Below, one piece after another: positions 8,010-17,698 of a DNA stretch of 64,000 bases (its first letter is position 1; each line of letters begins with the position of its first letter). This DNA is from Promicromonospora sp049532985 (GTDB lineage: Bacteria > Actinomycetota > Actinomycetes > Actinomycetales > Cellulomonadaceae): contig NZ_CP186693.1 of the NCBI RefSeq assembly GCF_049532985.1, positions 124,001 to 188,000 on the forward strand, written 5' to 3'. Under the pieces are notes generated by a model. It did not search any database. It saw only the letters and a list, made by a program, of their open reading frames with translations, and had not been told where the DNA came from. Both the position numbers and the translations under genes were made by a program.

Positions 8010-10913
8010 GTGACGACTACCAGGCCCCGCGTCCTCATCGAGGACTGGCTGCCCATTGAGGAGCTCGGCATCGAGTCCCGGCGAGAGAACGCTGCGAAGT
8101 CAGCGCTGCCTCCCGTCAACTTCCTCCACATCTGGTGGGCCAGACGACCGCTTGTTGCTTCGGCGGCCGTCGTGCTCGGCGGTTTGCTCCCCGCATGGTC
8201 GCAGGAGCTCGCCGACACCTTCCCCACCGCCAAAGAGGTTCGCACGGAGCGCTCCTACCGGGCGTGGCTGCTCCACCTCATCGGGGTCTGGGGCGACCCG
8301 ATTCCGGCCCGGCGTGCTTACGACATCGCAAAGGCCACCGGGGTCCGCGTTCCCAACCCCTACACGTACAAGCAAGCATTCAGGAATAGCGTCGCCCGCG
8401 CCGATATCGACCTCCTGCACGCCATCCTTATGCGGACCTGGGGCAACGAGCTGCCGATCGTTGCGGATCCGACCGCTGGCGGGGGCGCTATTCCGTGGGT
8501 GGCCTCGCGTCTGGGGCTGCCCGTTTTCGCAAACGACCTTAACGGCGTTGCGGCGAGCGTCCTTCACGTCGGTGTCAAAGTTTCGGCCGAACGGGGCATC
8601 GATCTGCTCCCGCACACCGAGACGTGGGGCAAGATTCTTGTCAACCGAGTCGCGGAGCGCCTAGAGAAGTACTTCCCAAGTGGCGAAGACGAGCAGGTCG
8701 CAACATTTTTGTTCGCGAACGCGGTTCCGTGCCCGCGCACGGGGCGTATTGTGCCGTTGCTCACCGATAAGTGGCTACGCAAGACCAGGGGGAGCGAAGC
8801 CGCCGTCAGGCTCGTCACCGAGAACGACGGCGTCCCGCTCGAAGCGCCCATGTTTGAGGTCGTCCACGGCCGTCAAGTGGACAAGGCCGATGCCTCGATG
8901 GGCATCGCCAAGGGAGGTAAAGCTACCTCACCGTACGACCACCTAGTCATCGACAGTGACTACATCAAAAAGGTCGCACAAGAGGGTGGCATGACACAGG
9001 TGTTGTACGCTGTGGTGACCCGCACGAAGGACGGTGCGCGAAGTTTCCGCGCACCCACTCAGAATGACCTGGACGCCATCGCCGCCGCCGAGATGGAGTT
9101 CGACGAGCTAAAGGATCGGTGGGCTGCGGACGGGATCCTGCCGACGGAGGACGTTCCGGTAGGGAGCAAGACGCGGGAACCCATGAATTTCGGGCTGTCC
9201 AAGTGGACTGATTTCTTCACAAAGCGGCAAGCGCTAACGCATGGCGCGTTCGTTGAAGAGTTCGTCCGACTCATGCCCGAAATTCGCGACTCAATCGGCG
9301 ATGAGGCCGATGATGTGCTAGCGGTCCTGGCGTTTATCGCAAGCAAGGCACTCAACCGTAACGCCCGCCTTTCGACCTGGGATCTGTCCGGGCAGAGGAT
9401 GCGTTCTGTATTCGACTCGCACAATTATGCATTCAAATGGACTTTCGCAGAGTTTGGGTCTGCGCGCCAATTGTTTGAATGGTGTCTCGCGAACACGCTG
9501 AGAGCGTTCGGATGGCTCTCTGAGCTGCTTGATGACACCGGCCGGACCACGGCGGCAGATGACCCCATCTTGCGAACGGTGACAGTGACGAAGGGGAGCG
9601 CCGCGAGCCTCGACCTGGCACCTAATTCGGTTGCGCATGTCTGTATGGACCCGCCGTACTACGACAATGTTCAGTACGCTGAGCTCGCGGACTTCTTCTA
9701 TGTGTGGGAGAAGCGCACGCTCGGCCGTGTCATGCCCATGCACTTCAGCGACGATCTCACCGACAAGGAGAACGAGGCAGTTGCCAATCCGGAGCGTTTT
9801 GCCGCGACGGGTAAGCGCAAGAACGAACTCGCTACGCTCGATTACGAGTCGAAGATGACCGCCATCTTCGGCGAGGCCCGCCGCGTACTTCGGGATGACG
9901 GCGTGCTTTCGGTGATGTTTACCCACAAGCGAGCAGAGGCGTGGGACACCCTGGGCATGGGCCTGCTGCAGGCTGGCTTCACGATCGAGACTTCATGGCC
10001 GGTCAACACCGAATCCGAGAATTCGATTCACCAGAAGAATCTCAATTCGGCCGCCTCGACCATCATGCTCGTCTGCCGGAAACGCGCGGCTCATGCGGGA
10101 GTTGGCGGCGTCTACCTCGAGGACATCGAGAGCGAGATTCGCGCGGCGGCCCGCGACGCTGTTACACGCTTCCAGCACGACGGTATCGACGGCGTCGACC
10201 TGCTGCTCTCAACCTACGGCCCCACCCTTTCGGTGATCTCTCGTCACTGGCCGGTGTTCTCGTCGACTCCGGACGCCTACGGACGCGAACGGCTCCTGCG
10301 CCCTGAGGAAGCCTTGGATCTCGCGCGCGAGGAGGTAGTCACGCTTCGACGCGCACGCCTGGTCGGCAAGGCCGCCACAGTAGACGACGTCACCGACTTC
10401 GTGCTCATGGCATGGGACATCTTTGGAGCCCGCGAGTTCCCCTTCGACACTGCACGCCTGCTCGCGCTCGCGGTCGGTGGCATCGAGATTGCTGATCTCG
10501 ACCGCTGGAAGGTCATCAAGACGGGCAAAGGCACCGTATCGCTGCTTGCCCCAGCTGATCGTCTTCGTCGAGGCGCCGATTCCGCGCTGCCAGGTGTGCG
10601 GCCTAATGCCGACTCGTTCGACAGCGCCATCGACGCCGTCGACACCGCGCTGTACCTTCTCGCAGAGGATGGTGCCCCCGGCGCGAAGCAGTTCCTCGAC
10701 CGGCACGGGTTCCGCACGGATGCGGCCTTCATCGCCACCGTGCGGGGCCTCGTCAACTCGATCCCGCGCACCACAATCAGGGGAGAGTGGGTAGTCCCAG
10801 AGGCCGAGCTAATCGACCGCATGGTGACCCTCTGGTTCCCTGACATCGTGCTGTCGGAGATCGACGAGCTCGCTGCACAACACGAGCCCGAGCAGCTCGA
10901 CCTCGGGATCTGA
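8010..10913 (+). CDS. DUF1156 adenine-specific DNA methyltransferase
   Basis: A 967-aa protein of the DUF1156/COG1743 family. The N-terminus has the DUF1156 signature (LIEDWLPIEELG, NFLHIWWARRP). The SAM-binding motif I is DPTAGGGAIPW (about 153-163), and the catalytic motif IV is DPPYYDN (about 547-553), of the N6-adenine/N4-cytosine amino-methylase type. The order motif I before IV with a long intervening region matches the family. It probably marks host DNA so that the neighbouring nuclease/helicase spares it. The GTG start at 8010 has GAAAGG upstream. It lies 24 bases after the small gene and 3 bases before the helicase gene, so one operon is likely. Codon use is visibly less GC3-biased than in flanking core genes, suggesting transfer. 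Confidence 0.93.
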   Translation: MTTTRPRVLIEDWLPIEELGIESRRENAAKSALPPVNFLHIWWARRPLVASAAVVLGGLLPAWSQELADTFPTAKEVRTERSYRAWLLHLIGVWGDPIPARRAYDIAKATGVRVPNPYTYKQAFRNSVARADIDLLHAILMRTWGNELPIVADPTAGGGAIPWVASRLGLPVFANDLNGVAASVLHVGVKVSAERGIDLLPHTETWGKILVNRVAERLEKYFPSGEDEQVATFLFANAVPCPRTGRIVPLLTDKWLRKTRGSEAAVRLVTENDGVPLEAPMFEVVHGRQVDKADASMGIAKGGKATSPYDHLVIDSDYIKKVAQEGGMTQVLYAVVTRTKDGARSFRAPTQNDLDAIAAAEMEFDELKDRWAADGILPTEDVPVGSKTREPMNFGLSKWTDFFTKRQALTHGAFVEEFVRLMPEIRDSIGDEADDVLAVLAFIASKALNRNARLSTWDLSGQRMRSVFDSHNYAFKWTFAEFGSARQLFEWCLANTLRAFGWLSELLDDTGRTTAADDPILRTVTVTKGSAASLDLAPNSVAHVCMDPPYYDNVQYAELADFFYVWEKRTLGRVMPMHFSDDLTDKENEAVANPERFAATGKRKNELATLDYESKMTAIFGEARRVLRDDGVLSVMFTHKRAEAWDTLGMGLLQAGFTIETSWPVNTESENSIHQKNLNSAASTIMLVCRKRAAHAGVGGVYLEDIESEIRAAARDAVTRFQHDGIDGVDLLLSTYGPTLSVISRHWPVFSSTPDAYGRERLLRPEEALDLAREEVVTLRRARLVGKAATVDDVTDFVLMAWDIFGAREFPFDTARLLALAVGGIEIADLDRWKVIKTGKGTVSLLAPADRLRRGADSALPGVRPNADSFDSAIDAVDTALYLLAEDGAPGAKQFLDRHGFRTDAAFIATVRGLVNSIPRTTIRGEWVVPEAELIDRMVTLWFPDIVLSEIDELAAQHEPEQLDLGI

Positions 10914-10916
10914 CAC

Positions 10917-13900
10917 ATGGTATCCGAGTACGACCTTGCGGCAGGTCTTCCGGCGCTCCCGCTGCGCGCGATGTACTCGCCGAAGGACCGCCCGGGAGCT
11001 ACGTTCTATGTTCCCGTTCTGACGCGAGCAGTGACCTACGACCGTGCCGTCGGGTACTGGTCTTCCGCCGAGTTGCAGTACGCCGCTCAGGGGGTCGCAC
11101 ACTTCCTGGCCAACGGCGGCCGCATGCGGCTCATTGTTGGTGCCCAGCTGCGTCGCGGTGACGTCGACGCGGTGCTAGCTGGTGAACCGCTGGACCAGGT
11201 CCTGGTCCGTCGGCTCATGTCCGATCCTGGGCTCGCCGGCGCCAAGATCGTGCGAGACGAGGCGTTGAGCGTGCTCGCGTGGATGGTCAAGCACGATCGC
11301 CTGGAGCTCAAGGTCGGTGTGCCGATGCACGACGACGGGCGTCTGCTGACGCACAAAGAGTCGGGCAAGTACTTCCACACCAAGTACGGGATCGTCACAG
11401 ACGAGCTTGGCAACAAGGTCGCGTGGGACGGGTCGAACAATGCATCGGTGACGGCGTGGGCCCTCAACCACGAGACGTTCCACGTGTTCCCGTCGTGGAT
11501 GCCTTCGATCTGGGAGTGGGTCGGCAAGGTCACAGAGACAGCGTTCGAGGAGCTCTGGTCGGGGTCACCCGACCCGGGCTGGGCGGTCGTCAGCCTGCCT
11601 GAGGCTGTGCGGCAGCATCTCATCGAGCACGCCCCGGATAGTGCACCGTTCCCCGACGCCGTCCCGGAAACGGAAGGCGACGCTGAAGACGAGGCCGAGC
11701 CGGACGACGTAGGCGAGGAGGACCTGGAAGCAGCTTGGGCCGAGCTGGTCGCGCTGGCCGAAGCCCCTCGCCGAGGTGACTGGACCGCCGTCGGGACCGC
11801 GGCCGTCGAGCCGCTGCCGCACCAGGCGCGGCTGGTGGACCGTGTCGTGTCCACATTCCCACGCGGATACCTGCTGGCTGACGAGGTCGGACTGGGCAAG
11901 ACCGTCGAGGCTGGCCTGGTGGTCCGCGAGCTCTTGCTGTCGGGAAAGGCGAAGAATGCGTTGCTGCTCGTCCCGGCGTCGGTGATGGTGCAATGGCAGG
12001 AGGAGCTTCACGAGAAGCTCAGCCTCGACATTGTGCGCTACGACAAGGGTGTCTTCCTGGACCGGCACGGCAGCGAGGTCGAGCCTGCGCCCGGGGCGAA
12101 CCCGTGGTCGGCGTTCCCGGTGGTGCTGGCCTCCAGCCATCTGGCGCGCCGCAGGTCTCGTCGTGCTCAGCTCCTGTCCGCTGGGCCGTGGGACGTAGTA
12201 CTCGTCGACGAGGCTCACCACGCGCGCCGGCGCGGGTCGAAGCCCAACGATCCGCCGAACTCGCTGCTTGGACTTCTGCAGGAGATGCGTCAGCGCAAAT
12301 CGTGGAAGGCTCTCTACCTGGCATCGGCCACACCGATGCAGATGAACCCGCACGAGGCATGGGACCTGATCAGCCTCCTTGGTCTGCCCGGTGCCTGGGG
12401 CGAGTCCGCACTGATGTTCCTGCGATACTTCGGCACGCTGTCGACTGAGGAGCCGAAGTTGCGGGACTGGTCCTTGCTATCGCGGATGCTGGGCGACTAC
12501 TTTACCGACCCGCTGGCCGAACGCGACGAGAAGCTCGCCGACTCCATATCCGACGAGCTCGGGTTCGTCGACGGGTACACGGTCACGGACATGCACCACG
12601 CTCCGCCGTCAGCCGATGCCATCGCGGCGATGCCTAACGCGATGTCGTACTGGGCCGATCTGTGGCTGCGCCGCCACACGCCGATGCGCGACCGCGCCTT
12701 CCGCAATACCCGCAAGACGCTGCGTGCTTATCAGAAGGCGGGGATCATTCCGCCCGAAGTCGTCATCCCAGTTAGAACTGTGAACGACGAGTTCATCGAG
12801 CTCGCCGCGAACGAGCGCAAGCTGTACGAGCGGATCGAGGAGTACATCCGCCGCCACTACAACGCCTACATGACCGGCGGGAACAAGCAGGCTCTCGGGT
12901 TCATCATGACAGTGTACCGGAGGCGGCTGACGTCGTCGTTCGCTGCGATCACCAAATCGCTGCAGCGGCGTCTCGATGTGCTGGAGCACCACAAGAGCCT
13001 GGACGCGCTGTTCACCGACGACGACCGCCGCGAAATCGAAGACACGCTTTTAGACCCCGAGACGTTCGACGAGTCCGCCGAGCGGCTCGTGGACGAGATT
13101 GGAGAACTGCGCAACTTCGTTCACGAGCTGGAGCAGATCACTGCCGAGGACACGAAGGCGAGCCGCTTGATCGACGATGTGCGCAAGTCCGTTCTCGAGG
13201 GGTATTCCAGCGTCGTTGTGTTCACGCAGTACTTCGACACCTTGGAGTACGTCCGAGAGCGGCTGTTGGCTGCGGGAATCGTCAAGATCGGCTGCTATTC
13301 CGGCGCCGGCGGCGAGGTCTGGGACGCCGCGACCGGGACGTGGGACCAGAAGACGAAGGCCGAGATCAAGACCGCGTTTCGTGCTGGTGAGCTCGAGGCC
13401 TTGATCGGAACCGACTCGATGAGCGAGGGCCTCAACCTGCAGACCTCCGGGCGGCTAATCAACTACGACATGCCGTGGAACCTCATGCGAGTTGAGCAGC
13501 GCATCGGACGCGTCGACCGCATCGGGGCCTCCTACGAGGAGATCAAGGTATCCAACTACTTCTACGCGGACACGGTTGAGGAGCAGGTCTACAAGGGCAT
13601 CAAGGAGGATTACGGCGACTTCACCAACATCGTCGGCGAGGCGTCGCCCGTCCTTGCGACCGTCGAGATGCAGATCGAGCAACTCGCACTGGGCGAGGGC
13701 AGTCGTGGTGAGGTCAACGCGGCGGTGCGGCAGATCAAGGACGAGACCACCGCGCTGCAGGAGCGTGCCGTGAAGTCTGGCGACCTGGGTGCGCCGGCCG
13801 ATGAGGACGTTCAGGAGCCGCCTCAGCTCAGCGGTCACGTCGTGCTGCGGGACCTTGAGCGAGTCTTGACGACGAACCGGCTGACAGCCGGTCTGTTCGA

Positions 13901-14135
13901 ACCGACCACGGTCGATGGGGTGTACCGGCTGGAGCTGCCGCGCAAGGCCGCCAACCACTCGCTTGCTGCTGACACGGGACGCGCGTCCGTGGACGAGTAC
14001 AGCCGGGATGGTTGGGAGACGCGCCACATTACCTTCGATCGCGGCGTCGCCGACGCGGCGGCCTCCGACGTAGTGCTGCTGACGTACGGGGCACCTGAAC
14101 TCGAAGCGATTCTCCCCGTCCGTACCGACGATTAG
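10917..14135 (+). CDS. PLD-like nuclease/SNF2-family helicase fusion
   Basis: A 1072-aa protein. Its N-terminal about 230 residues form a phospholipase-D-like domain with HTKYGIV and downstream GSNN near residues 153-175, the HxK nuclease type. An acidic linker follows (EGDAEDEAEPDD). The SF2/SNF2 helicase core has LLADEVGLGKTVEAG (near 321), DEAHHARR (near 432), SATPMQMNP, and a C-terminal lobe with GTDSMSEGLNLQ and QRIGRVDRIG. It is the predicted DNA-translocating and cleaving arm of the defence operon. It ends 30 bases from the convergent nuclease-like gene, with no clear hairpin between. COG0553-type helicases with PLD heads are frequent in defence islands. Confidence 0.93.
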   Translation: MVSEYDLAAGLPALPLRAMYSPKDRPGATFYVPVLTRAVTYDRAVGYWSSAELQYAAQGVAHFLANGGRMRLIVGAQLRRGDVDAVLAGEPLDQVLVRRLMSDPGLAGAKIVRDEALSVLAWMVKHDRLELKVGVPMHDDGRLLTHKESGKYFHTKYGIVTDELGNKVAWDGSNNASVTAWALNHETFHVFPSWMPSIWEWVGKVTETAFEELWSGSPDPGWAVVSLPEAVRQHLIEHAPDSAPFPDAVPETEGDAEDEAEPDDVGEEDLEAAWAELVALAEAPRRGDWTAVGTAAVEPLPHQARLVDRVVSTFPRGYLLADEVGLGKTVEAGLVVRELLLSGKAKNALLLVPASVMVQWQEELHEKLSLDIVRYDKGVFLDRHGSEVEPAPGANPWSAFPVVLASSHLARRRSRRAQLLSAGPWDVVLVDEAHHARRRGSKPNDPPNSLLGLLQEMRQRKSWKALYLASATPMQMNPHEAWDLISLLGLPGAWGESALMFLRYFGTLSTEEPKLRDWSLLSRMLGDYFTDPLAERDEKLADSISDELGFVDGYTVTDMHHAPPSADAIAAMPNAMSYWADLWLRRHTPMRDRAFRNTRKTLRAYQKAGIIPPEVVIPVRTVNDEFIELAANERKLYERIEEYIRRHYNAYMTGGNKQALGFIMTVYRRRLTSSFAAITKSLQRRLDVLEHHKSLDALFTDDDRREIEDTLLDPETFDESAERLVDEIGELRNFVHELEQITAEDTKASRLIDDVRKSVLEGYSSVVVFTQYFDTLEYVRERLLAAGIVKIGCYSGAGGEVWDAATGTWDQKTKAEIKTAFRAGELEALIGTDSMSEGLNLQTSGRLINYDMPWNLMRVEQRIGRVDRIGASYEEIKVSNYFYADTVEEQVYKGIKEDYGDFTNIVGEASPVLATVEMQIEQLALGEGSRGEVNAAVRQIKDETTALQERAVKSGDLGAPADEDVQEPPQLSGHVVLRDLERVLTTNRLTAGLFEPTTVDGVYRLELPRKAANHSLAADTGRASVDEYSRDGWETRHITFDRGVADAAASDVVLLTYGAPELEAILPVRTDD

Positions 14136-14165
14136 GACGAGGAAGCAGCTGCTGATCGGGTGCAC

Positions 14166-15659
14166 CTAGGCTTTTGAGCCCGACGGCTTGTTGTCTGCTC
14201 GGGCGTCGATGACCACGATCGCTTCTTCACTCTCGAGGCCGAGGTCTCTCAGGAGCCCGGCGACCTTTACCTGCTCCTCAGCGGTGTAGCAGACGATCAT
14301 CTTGACCGAGCTGCGAGTCTCGTTGGCTTTCTCATAGATCTCGACCTGCCGCTCCAGATTCCGCTTCAGCTGACTGTTGCTCGCCAGCTTGATCTCGATG
14401 AGGGTCTTGTCGAAAGCGCCACGACTGACCTTGAAGTCCACCGGGCCGCGGCCGTTGTTGACCTCGCGATTCACGTCGGAGACGCTGGCGAAGAAGATGA
14501 GACCGAAGTACAGCTGCACGTCCTTCTCGTTCGAGAATGGCTTGTCCGCGCCCGGCTTGTTGATGAGCCGATACCCGTCCTGGTTCTCGATGTAGCGCTT
14601 GAACCCGTGAACCTTGTCGAGCGCTTCGGTATAGGTGGTGATCGGGCCTGTGGGCAGAGCCTTTCGAGTGACGACATCCGCGACGATCGCCTTGACCATC
14701 TGGACGAGCAGTTCGCGCGTCTCGTCTCGCCGCTGCTCGCTGATCCCGACAGCCCGATCCCCTTCGTCCTCCTTCAACCGGATGTAACGGTCGATGAGTT
14801 CCGGGAACTCGGCGATTGTCTGCTGAACTGCGGTGTCGAGCTCCTGCCGGGTGGGCTTCTTGCTCAGTCGGGCCCCGAAGTATCTGTTGATCTGCGCACG
14901 GAGCTGGTCATCAGGGATTGACGCCGGGAGCCGGTCAAATCTCCTTACCATGTCGCTGTGGCTGATCCATGTGTCGTCGCGCGTCAGGATGTCAGTCGGA
15001 GTGAGCAACACGTAGTCGTTCCCGAGACGAGGCAGGTAGTACGTCCGGGTCTCCCAGGCCTCCGTCTCGTAGTTGAAGACCGCGCGGGCCACTGCGAACG
15101 AGTCGCACCTGTTCTCGGCAAGATGCTCCTTGGCGAAGCGCTGCGTGAAGCCGAGTAGGTAGTCCTTGATCAGATTGGTAGTGAAGTCGCTGACGTTGTC
15201 CCGGCCCACGCCACTTTTGACCAGCGTGAGTTTCTCGAGGTGGCTGCCTCGGGTGAGCTGTTCCTCACCGAAGTTGTTCAGGATCGTCGCCAGGGACCCG
15301 TGCAGAGCGCGAGCGAACTTCGGACCGAGGCCGCTGCCGCCGTTTCCCATCTGTGTGAAGCCGAGCCAGTTCTGCTTGACCTCTTTGAATCGGTACCAGC
15401 TCGCTACTAACCCGGGATCCAGGTCGTCGGATGCTCGGTCACGAAGGAACACAAGGTAACGGATGATTCCATCGTGCAGCGCCTGATATTCGGGCTTCGG
15501 GCTGTGGAAGAGGAGGAACGGGTCGACGAACAGTGGCAGATCAGATGCGAGACTGATGTCGAAAGCGCCATAGGCATCGAGGGTCGCAGGTGAGATGTCG
15601 AAGTACTCACTGAAGTAGAGGTCGGGAACGTCACCCTCACCGCTTCGTGCCGTTGTCAT
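14166..15659 (-). CDS. Predicted PD-(D/E)XK-type nuclease, last gene of a three-gene operon
   Basis: A 497-aa protein of no family I can name. The C-terminal part contains a restriction-endonuclease-like active-site pattern: D408 in GPVDFKVS, then E422-x-K424 in TLIEIKLASNSQ, followed by a helix (RNLERQVEIYEKA) and a strand (SVKMIVCY), as in PD-(D/E)XK folds. The first about 390 residues are helical and charged with no recognised motif. They may be a sensor or DNA-recognition part. Its ATG shares one base with the stop of the HTH-peptidase gene (TGATG), so translation is coupled. It faces the methylase/helicase operon tail to tail. A nuclease effector controlled by the adjacent peptidase is a reasonable hypothesis. 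Confidence 0.8.
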   Translation of the reverse strand: MTTARSGEGDVPDLYFSEYFDISPATLDAYGAFDISLASDLPLFVDPFLLFHSPKPEYQALHDGIIRYLVFLRDRASDDLDPGLVASWYRFKEVKQNWLGFTQMGNGGSGLGPKFARALHGSLATILNNFGEEQLTRGSHLEKLTLVKSGVGRDNVSDFTTNLIKDYLLGFTQRFAKEHLAENRCDSFAVARAVFNYETEAWETRTYYLPRLGNDYVLLTPTDILTRDDTWISHSDMVRRFDRLPASIPDDQLRAQINRYFGARLSKKPTRQELDTAVQQTIAEFPELIDRYIRLKEDEGDRAVGISEQRRDETRELLVQMVKAIVADVVTRKALPTGPITTYTEALDKVHGFKRYIENQDGYRLINKPGADKPFSNEKDVQLYFGLIFFASVSDVNREVNNGRGPVDFKVSRGAFDKTLIEIKLASNSQLKRNLERQVEIYEKANETRSSVKMIVCYTAEEQVKVAGLLRDLGLESEEAIVVIDARADNKPSGSKA

Positions 15660-16885
15660 CAGCTCCTCTGTCGTTGTGGGCCGCCGCGGCCGGAGCCCGA
15701 GTCTTCGGTGCGGGTTGTGCCGTCCTGGGTGGCCAGGCGTGGGAGGAGCGAAACGACTTGGCGTGCGCTAGTCACCCTGTTCTCGACCACAGGTTCCGCA
15801 ACCTCCTTCGGTGTCCGTGAAGTGATAGCGTCAAACAACTCGGCCGGCACACGACTCTGGTCGGCAACGTCCACAGCGGGGATCCCGGCACCATCGAGAA
15901 CCTCGAGCGCGTGTGGTAGGAGCGACGGCCGTTCGATCGTCTTGACAAGCCCTGGCTCGTCTCGCCTCCAGCCGCGCCCGGACAACGTCACCATGGCGTT
16001 CCGGTATGTGACGTCGGACATCTGCCCCAGCTGTCGTGCGCGGTAGAGCAGTGCCTGGATGCTCACTCCCCAGTGTTCCTTGAGGCGCGCCAGCGTGATC
16101 CATGCCTGATTGTTCATCGCCGAAGGAAGGTCGGCGGCAATCTCCGAGGCGGGCATGAGAAGTTCCGACGCGAACCTGTGTGCCTGTTCCTCGACGACGC
16201 GTCCACCGGGCTCCGAGTCGCGGTGCATGACGAGATGCCCCAGTTCGTGCGCAACGTCGAATCGCTGACGGTAGTAGTCCCGCTTGACCGGGTTGAGGAC
16301 AACAACGGGACGCAACGGGCACTCGAACGAGTAGGCGTCGACAGCCGACGTCTGCGGGGTGCTGAAGACGACAAGCACGCCGTGGTTCTCCAGCAGCCGG
16401 ACGAGGTGTCCGGCCGGCCCGGAACCGAGGCCCCATGCCTTTCGGAGGGAGCTTGCCGCCTCATCCGGCCTGCCAGAAGAAGCGTCGACGGGGAATGACG
16501 GCACGTCGGGTTCAGGAAACTCGACGTGGCGCTCGAACGCTGCCGCGATGTCGACAGCCAGCAGCCCGTACGCCGATGCCTGGTCGCGGGCGAGCTGGCT
16601 CGTTGACCTGAGGGAGCGGAAATGAGGGACCGACGTCCCCGTGGACAGCTCGACGGGTCGCACCGAGAAGAACCCCGGGTCGACCGACAGCCCGATCGCC
16701 AGCTGGGCGACATTTGCTGTCGTTGGTCGCTTCGTTCCGGCTTCCCAGCCGGCCACAGCCGTGGCGCTCTTGCCGAGACGCTCGGCAAGCTGACTCTTGC
16801 GTAGACCAGCCAGCTGGCGCGCGATCGTGAGCCGCGTGCCGTCGAAGAACGTCGAGGCTTCGGCAGCGCGGTCGATGCCCGTCAC
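15659..16885 (-). CDS. XRE-type HTH fused to ImmA/IrrE metallopeptidase
   Basis: A 408-aa protein. Residues about 14-70 form an XRE helix-turn-helix (RKSQLAERLGKSATAVAGWE). An ImmA/IrrE zinc peptidase domain follows, with intact HELGH in FDVAHELGHLVMH and a likely third ligand in EEQAHRFASELLMP. The C-terminal about 100 residues are family-typical plus a low-complexity tail. ImmA of ICEBs1 and IrrE/PprI of Deinococcus cleave repressors after a signal, and HTH fusions are common in mobile and defence contexts. The GTG start overlaps the upstream gene by GTGA. It may repress its own operon and, when triggered, cleave a neighbour to release nuclease activity; that is inference. Confidence 0.9.
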   Translation of the reverse strand: MTGIDRAAEASTFFDGTRLTIARQLAGLRKSQLAERLGKSATAVAGWEAGTKRPTTANVAQLAIGLSVDPGFFSVRPVELSTGTSVPHFRSLRSTSQLARDQASAYGLLAVDIAAAFERHVEFPEPDVPSFPVDASSGRPDEAASSLRKAWGLGSGPAGHLVRLLENHGVLVVFSTPQTSAVDAYSFECPLRPVVVLNPVKRDYYRQRFDVAHELGHLVMHRDSEPGGRVVEEQAHRFASELLMPASEIAADLPSAMNNQAWITLARLKEHWGVSIQALLYRARQLGQMSDVTYRNAMVTLSGRGWRRDEPGLVKTIERPSLLPHALEVLDGAGIPAVDVADQSRVPAELFDAITSRTPKEVAEPVVENRVTSARQVVSLLPRLATQDGTTRTEDSGSGRGGPQRQRS

Positions 16886-17685
16886 TGCATCGCCTCCGCG
16901 GTGCCGGCCTCGCGGGCACGACGACGGAGCTTGACCGGGGCGTCCGGCACGCTGTCAGGCTGCGACGGCGCCGGGGACGCCGGGCGAAGCAGGCCGCTGT
17001 CCGTCGGGGGCGCCTGGAGCAGGTCATGGGTCCAGTGCCACGGCCGCCCGCCGCCGTCGTTGAGGCGAGGCTGACCGAGCACCAGCTCTCGCTTGTCGGT
17101 CAACGGATTGAGCGCGTGAGCGACGACCAGCGTCCGACGATCAAGAGGAGCTGTCTCGGCCAGGATCGCAGCGATGTCGACCTGGAACTCGGGCCCGAGA
17201 CCATCGAACAACGTCGGCTCGTCGCCGTCTACGGCCGGTTGCTGCGCCACACGACGCTTGGTGGGCCGCGTGATGGGCCACCTGATGTCGTTCACATCCT
17301 TGCCGGGCGGGATCGAGTGCAGGAGAAGCCGGTAGTCGCCGGCTGCCCAACCAGGGCTCTTGTTCAGGTTGCTTCGTACGACGGCGCCCGGATTAATCGG
17401 GGGCATCGTGTCGATGTCATGTTGCGAGAGCTCAGTGCGGACGACATCCAGGCTGGCCCGCCCGTCTGCGCCGTCGGGAACGGCGTAGTGCTCGCACGAG
17501 AAGACGCGGTCGAGGCGGTCACGCAGGAGCGTGAATCGCGTGTATCCGAACCAGCCGACGTCATAGCCGGCGCCTTCGGAGTAGTCCTCCCGCGCGCGGG
17601 AGGCTGCCGAGTCGAAGGCCCACCGGAAGCCCTCCAGGACACGAGTCTCCGCGATAGCCTCGAGCACGTTGTCACGTTCACTCAT
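16882..17685 (-). CDS. Unknown protein, first gene of the HTH-ImmA/nuclease operon
   Basis: A 267-aa soluble protein with no recognised family. The start is the ATG at 17685: on the minus strand TATTGT lies 7 bases upstream (17698-17693), a leaderless arrangement, and the sequence further upstream loses coding character. The N-terminal half is aromatic and charged (EGAGYDVGWFGYTRFTLLRD), the middle has a DEPTLFDGLG segment, and the C-terminus is Pro-rich and basic (KLRRRAREAG). It is coupled to the HTH-ImmA gene by GTGA. It could be the substrate or immunity partner of the peptidase, or the trigger sensor. Nothing in the sequence decides between these. Confidence 0.75.
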   Translation of the reverse strand: MSERDNVLEAIAETRVLEGFRWAFDSAASRAREDYSEGAGYDVGWFGYTRFTLLRDRLDRVFSCEHYAVPDGADGRASLDVVRTELSQHDIDTMPPINPGAVVRSNLNKSPGWAAGDYRLLLHSIPPGKDVNDIRWPITRPTKRRVAQQPAVDGDEPTLFDGLGPEFQVDIAAILAETAPLDRRTLVVAHALNPLTDKRELVLGQPRLNDGGGRPWHWTHDLLQAPPTDSGLLRPASPAPSQPDSVPDAPVKLRRRAREAGTAEAMQ

Positions 17686-17692
17686 GTCGGGA

Positions 17693-17698
17693 ACAATA
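17693..17698 (-). promoter_or_regulatory. -10 element of a leaderless start
   Basis: TATTGT on the minus strand, 7 bases before the ATG at 17685. This spacing puts the transcription start at or next to the A of the start codon, and it decides the start of the first gene of the HTH-ImmA operon. Confidence 0.55.

Noticed and set aside
4198..14135. Calling the methylase/helicase operon DISARM or BREX
   Set aside because: No DUF1998 (DrmB), no DrmA-type helicase, no PglZ or BrxL; DUF499 plus DUF1156 plus PLD/SNF2 is a different set.
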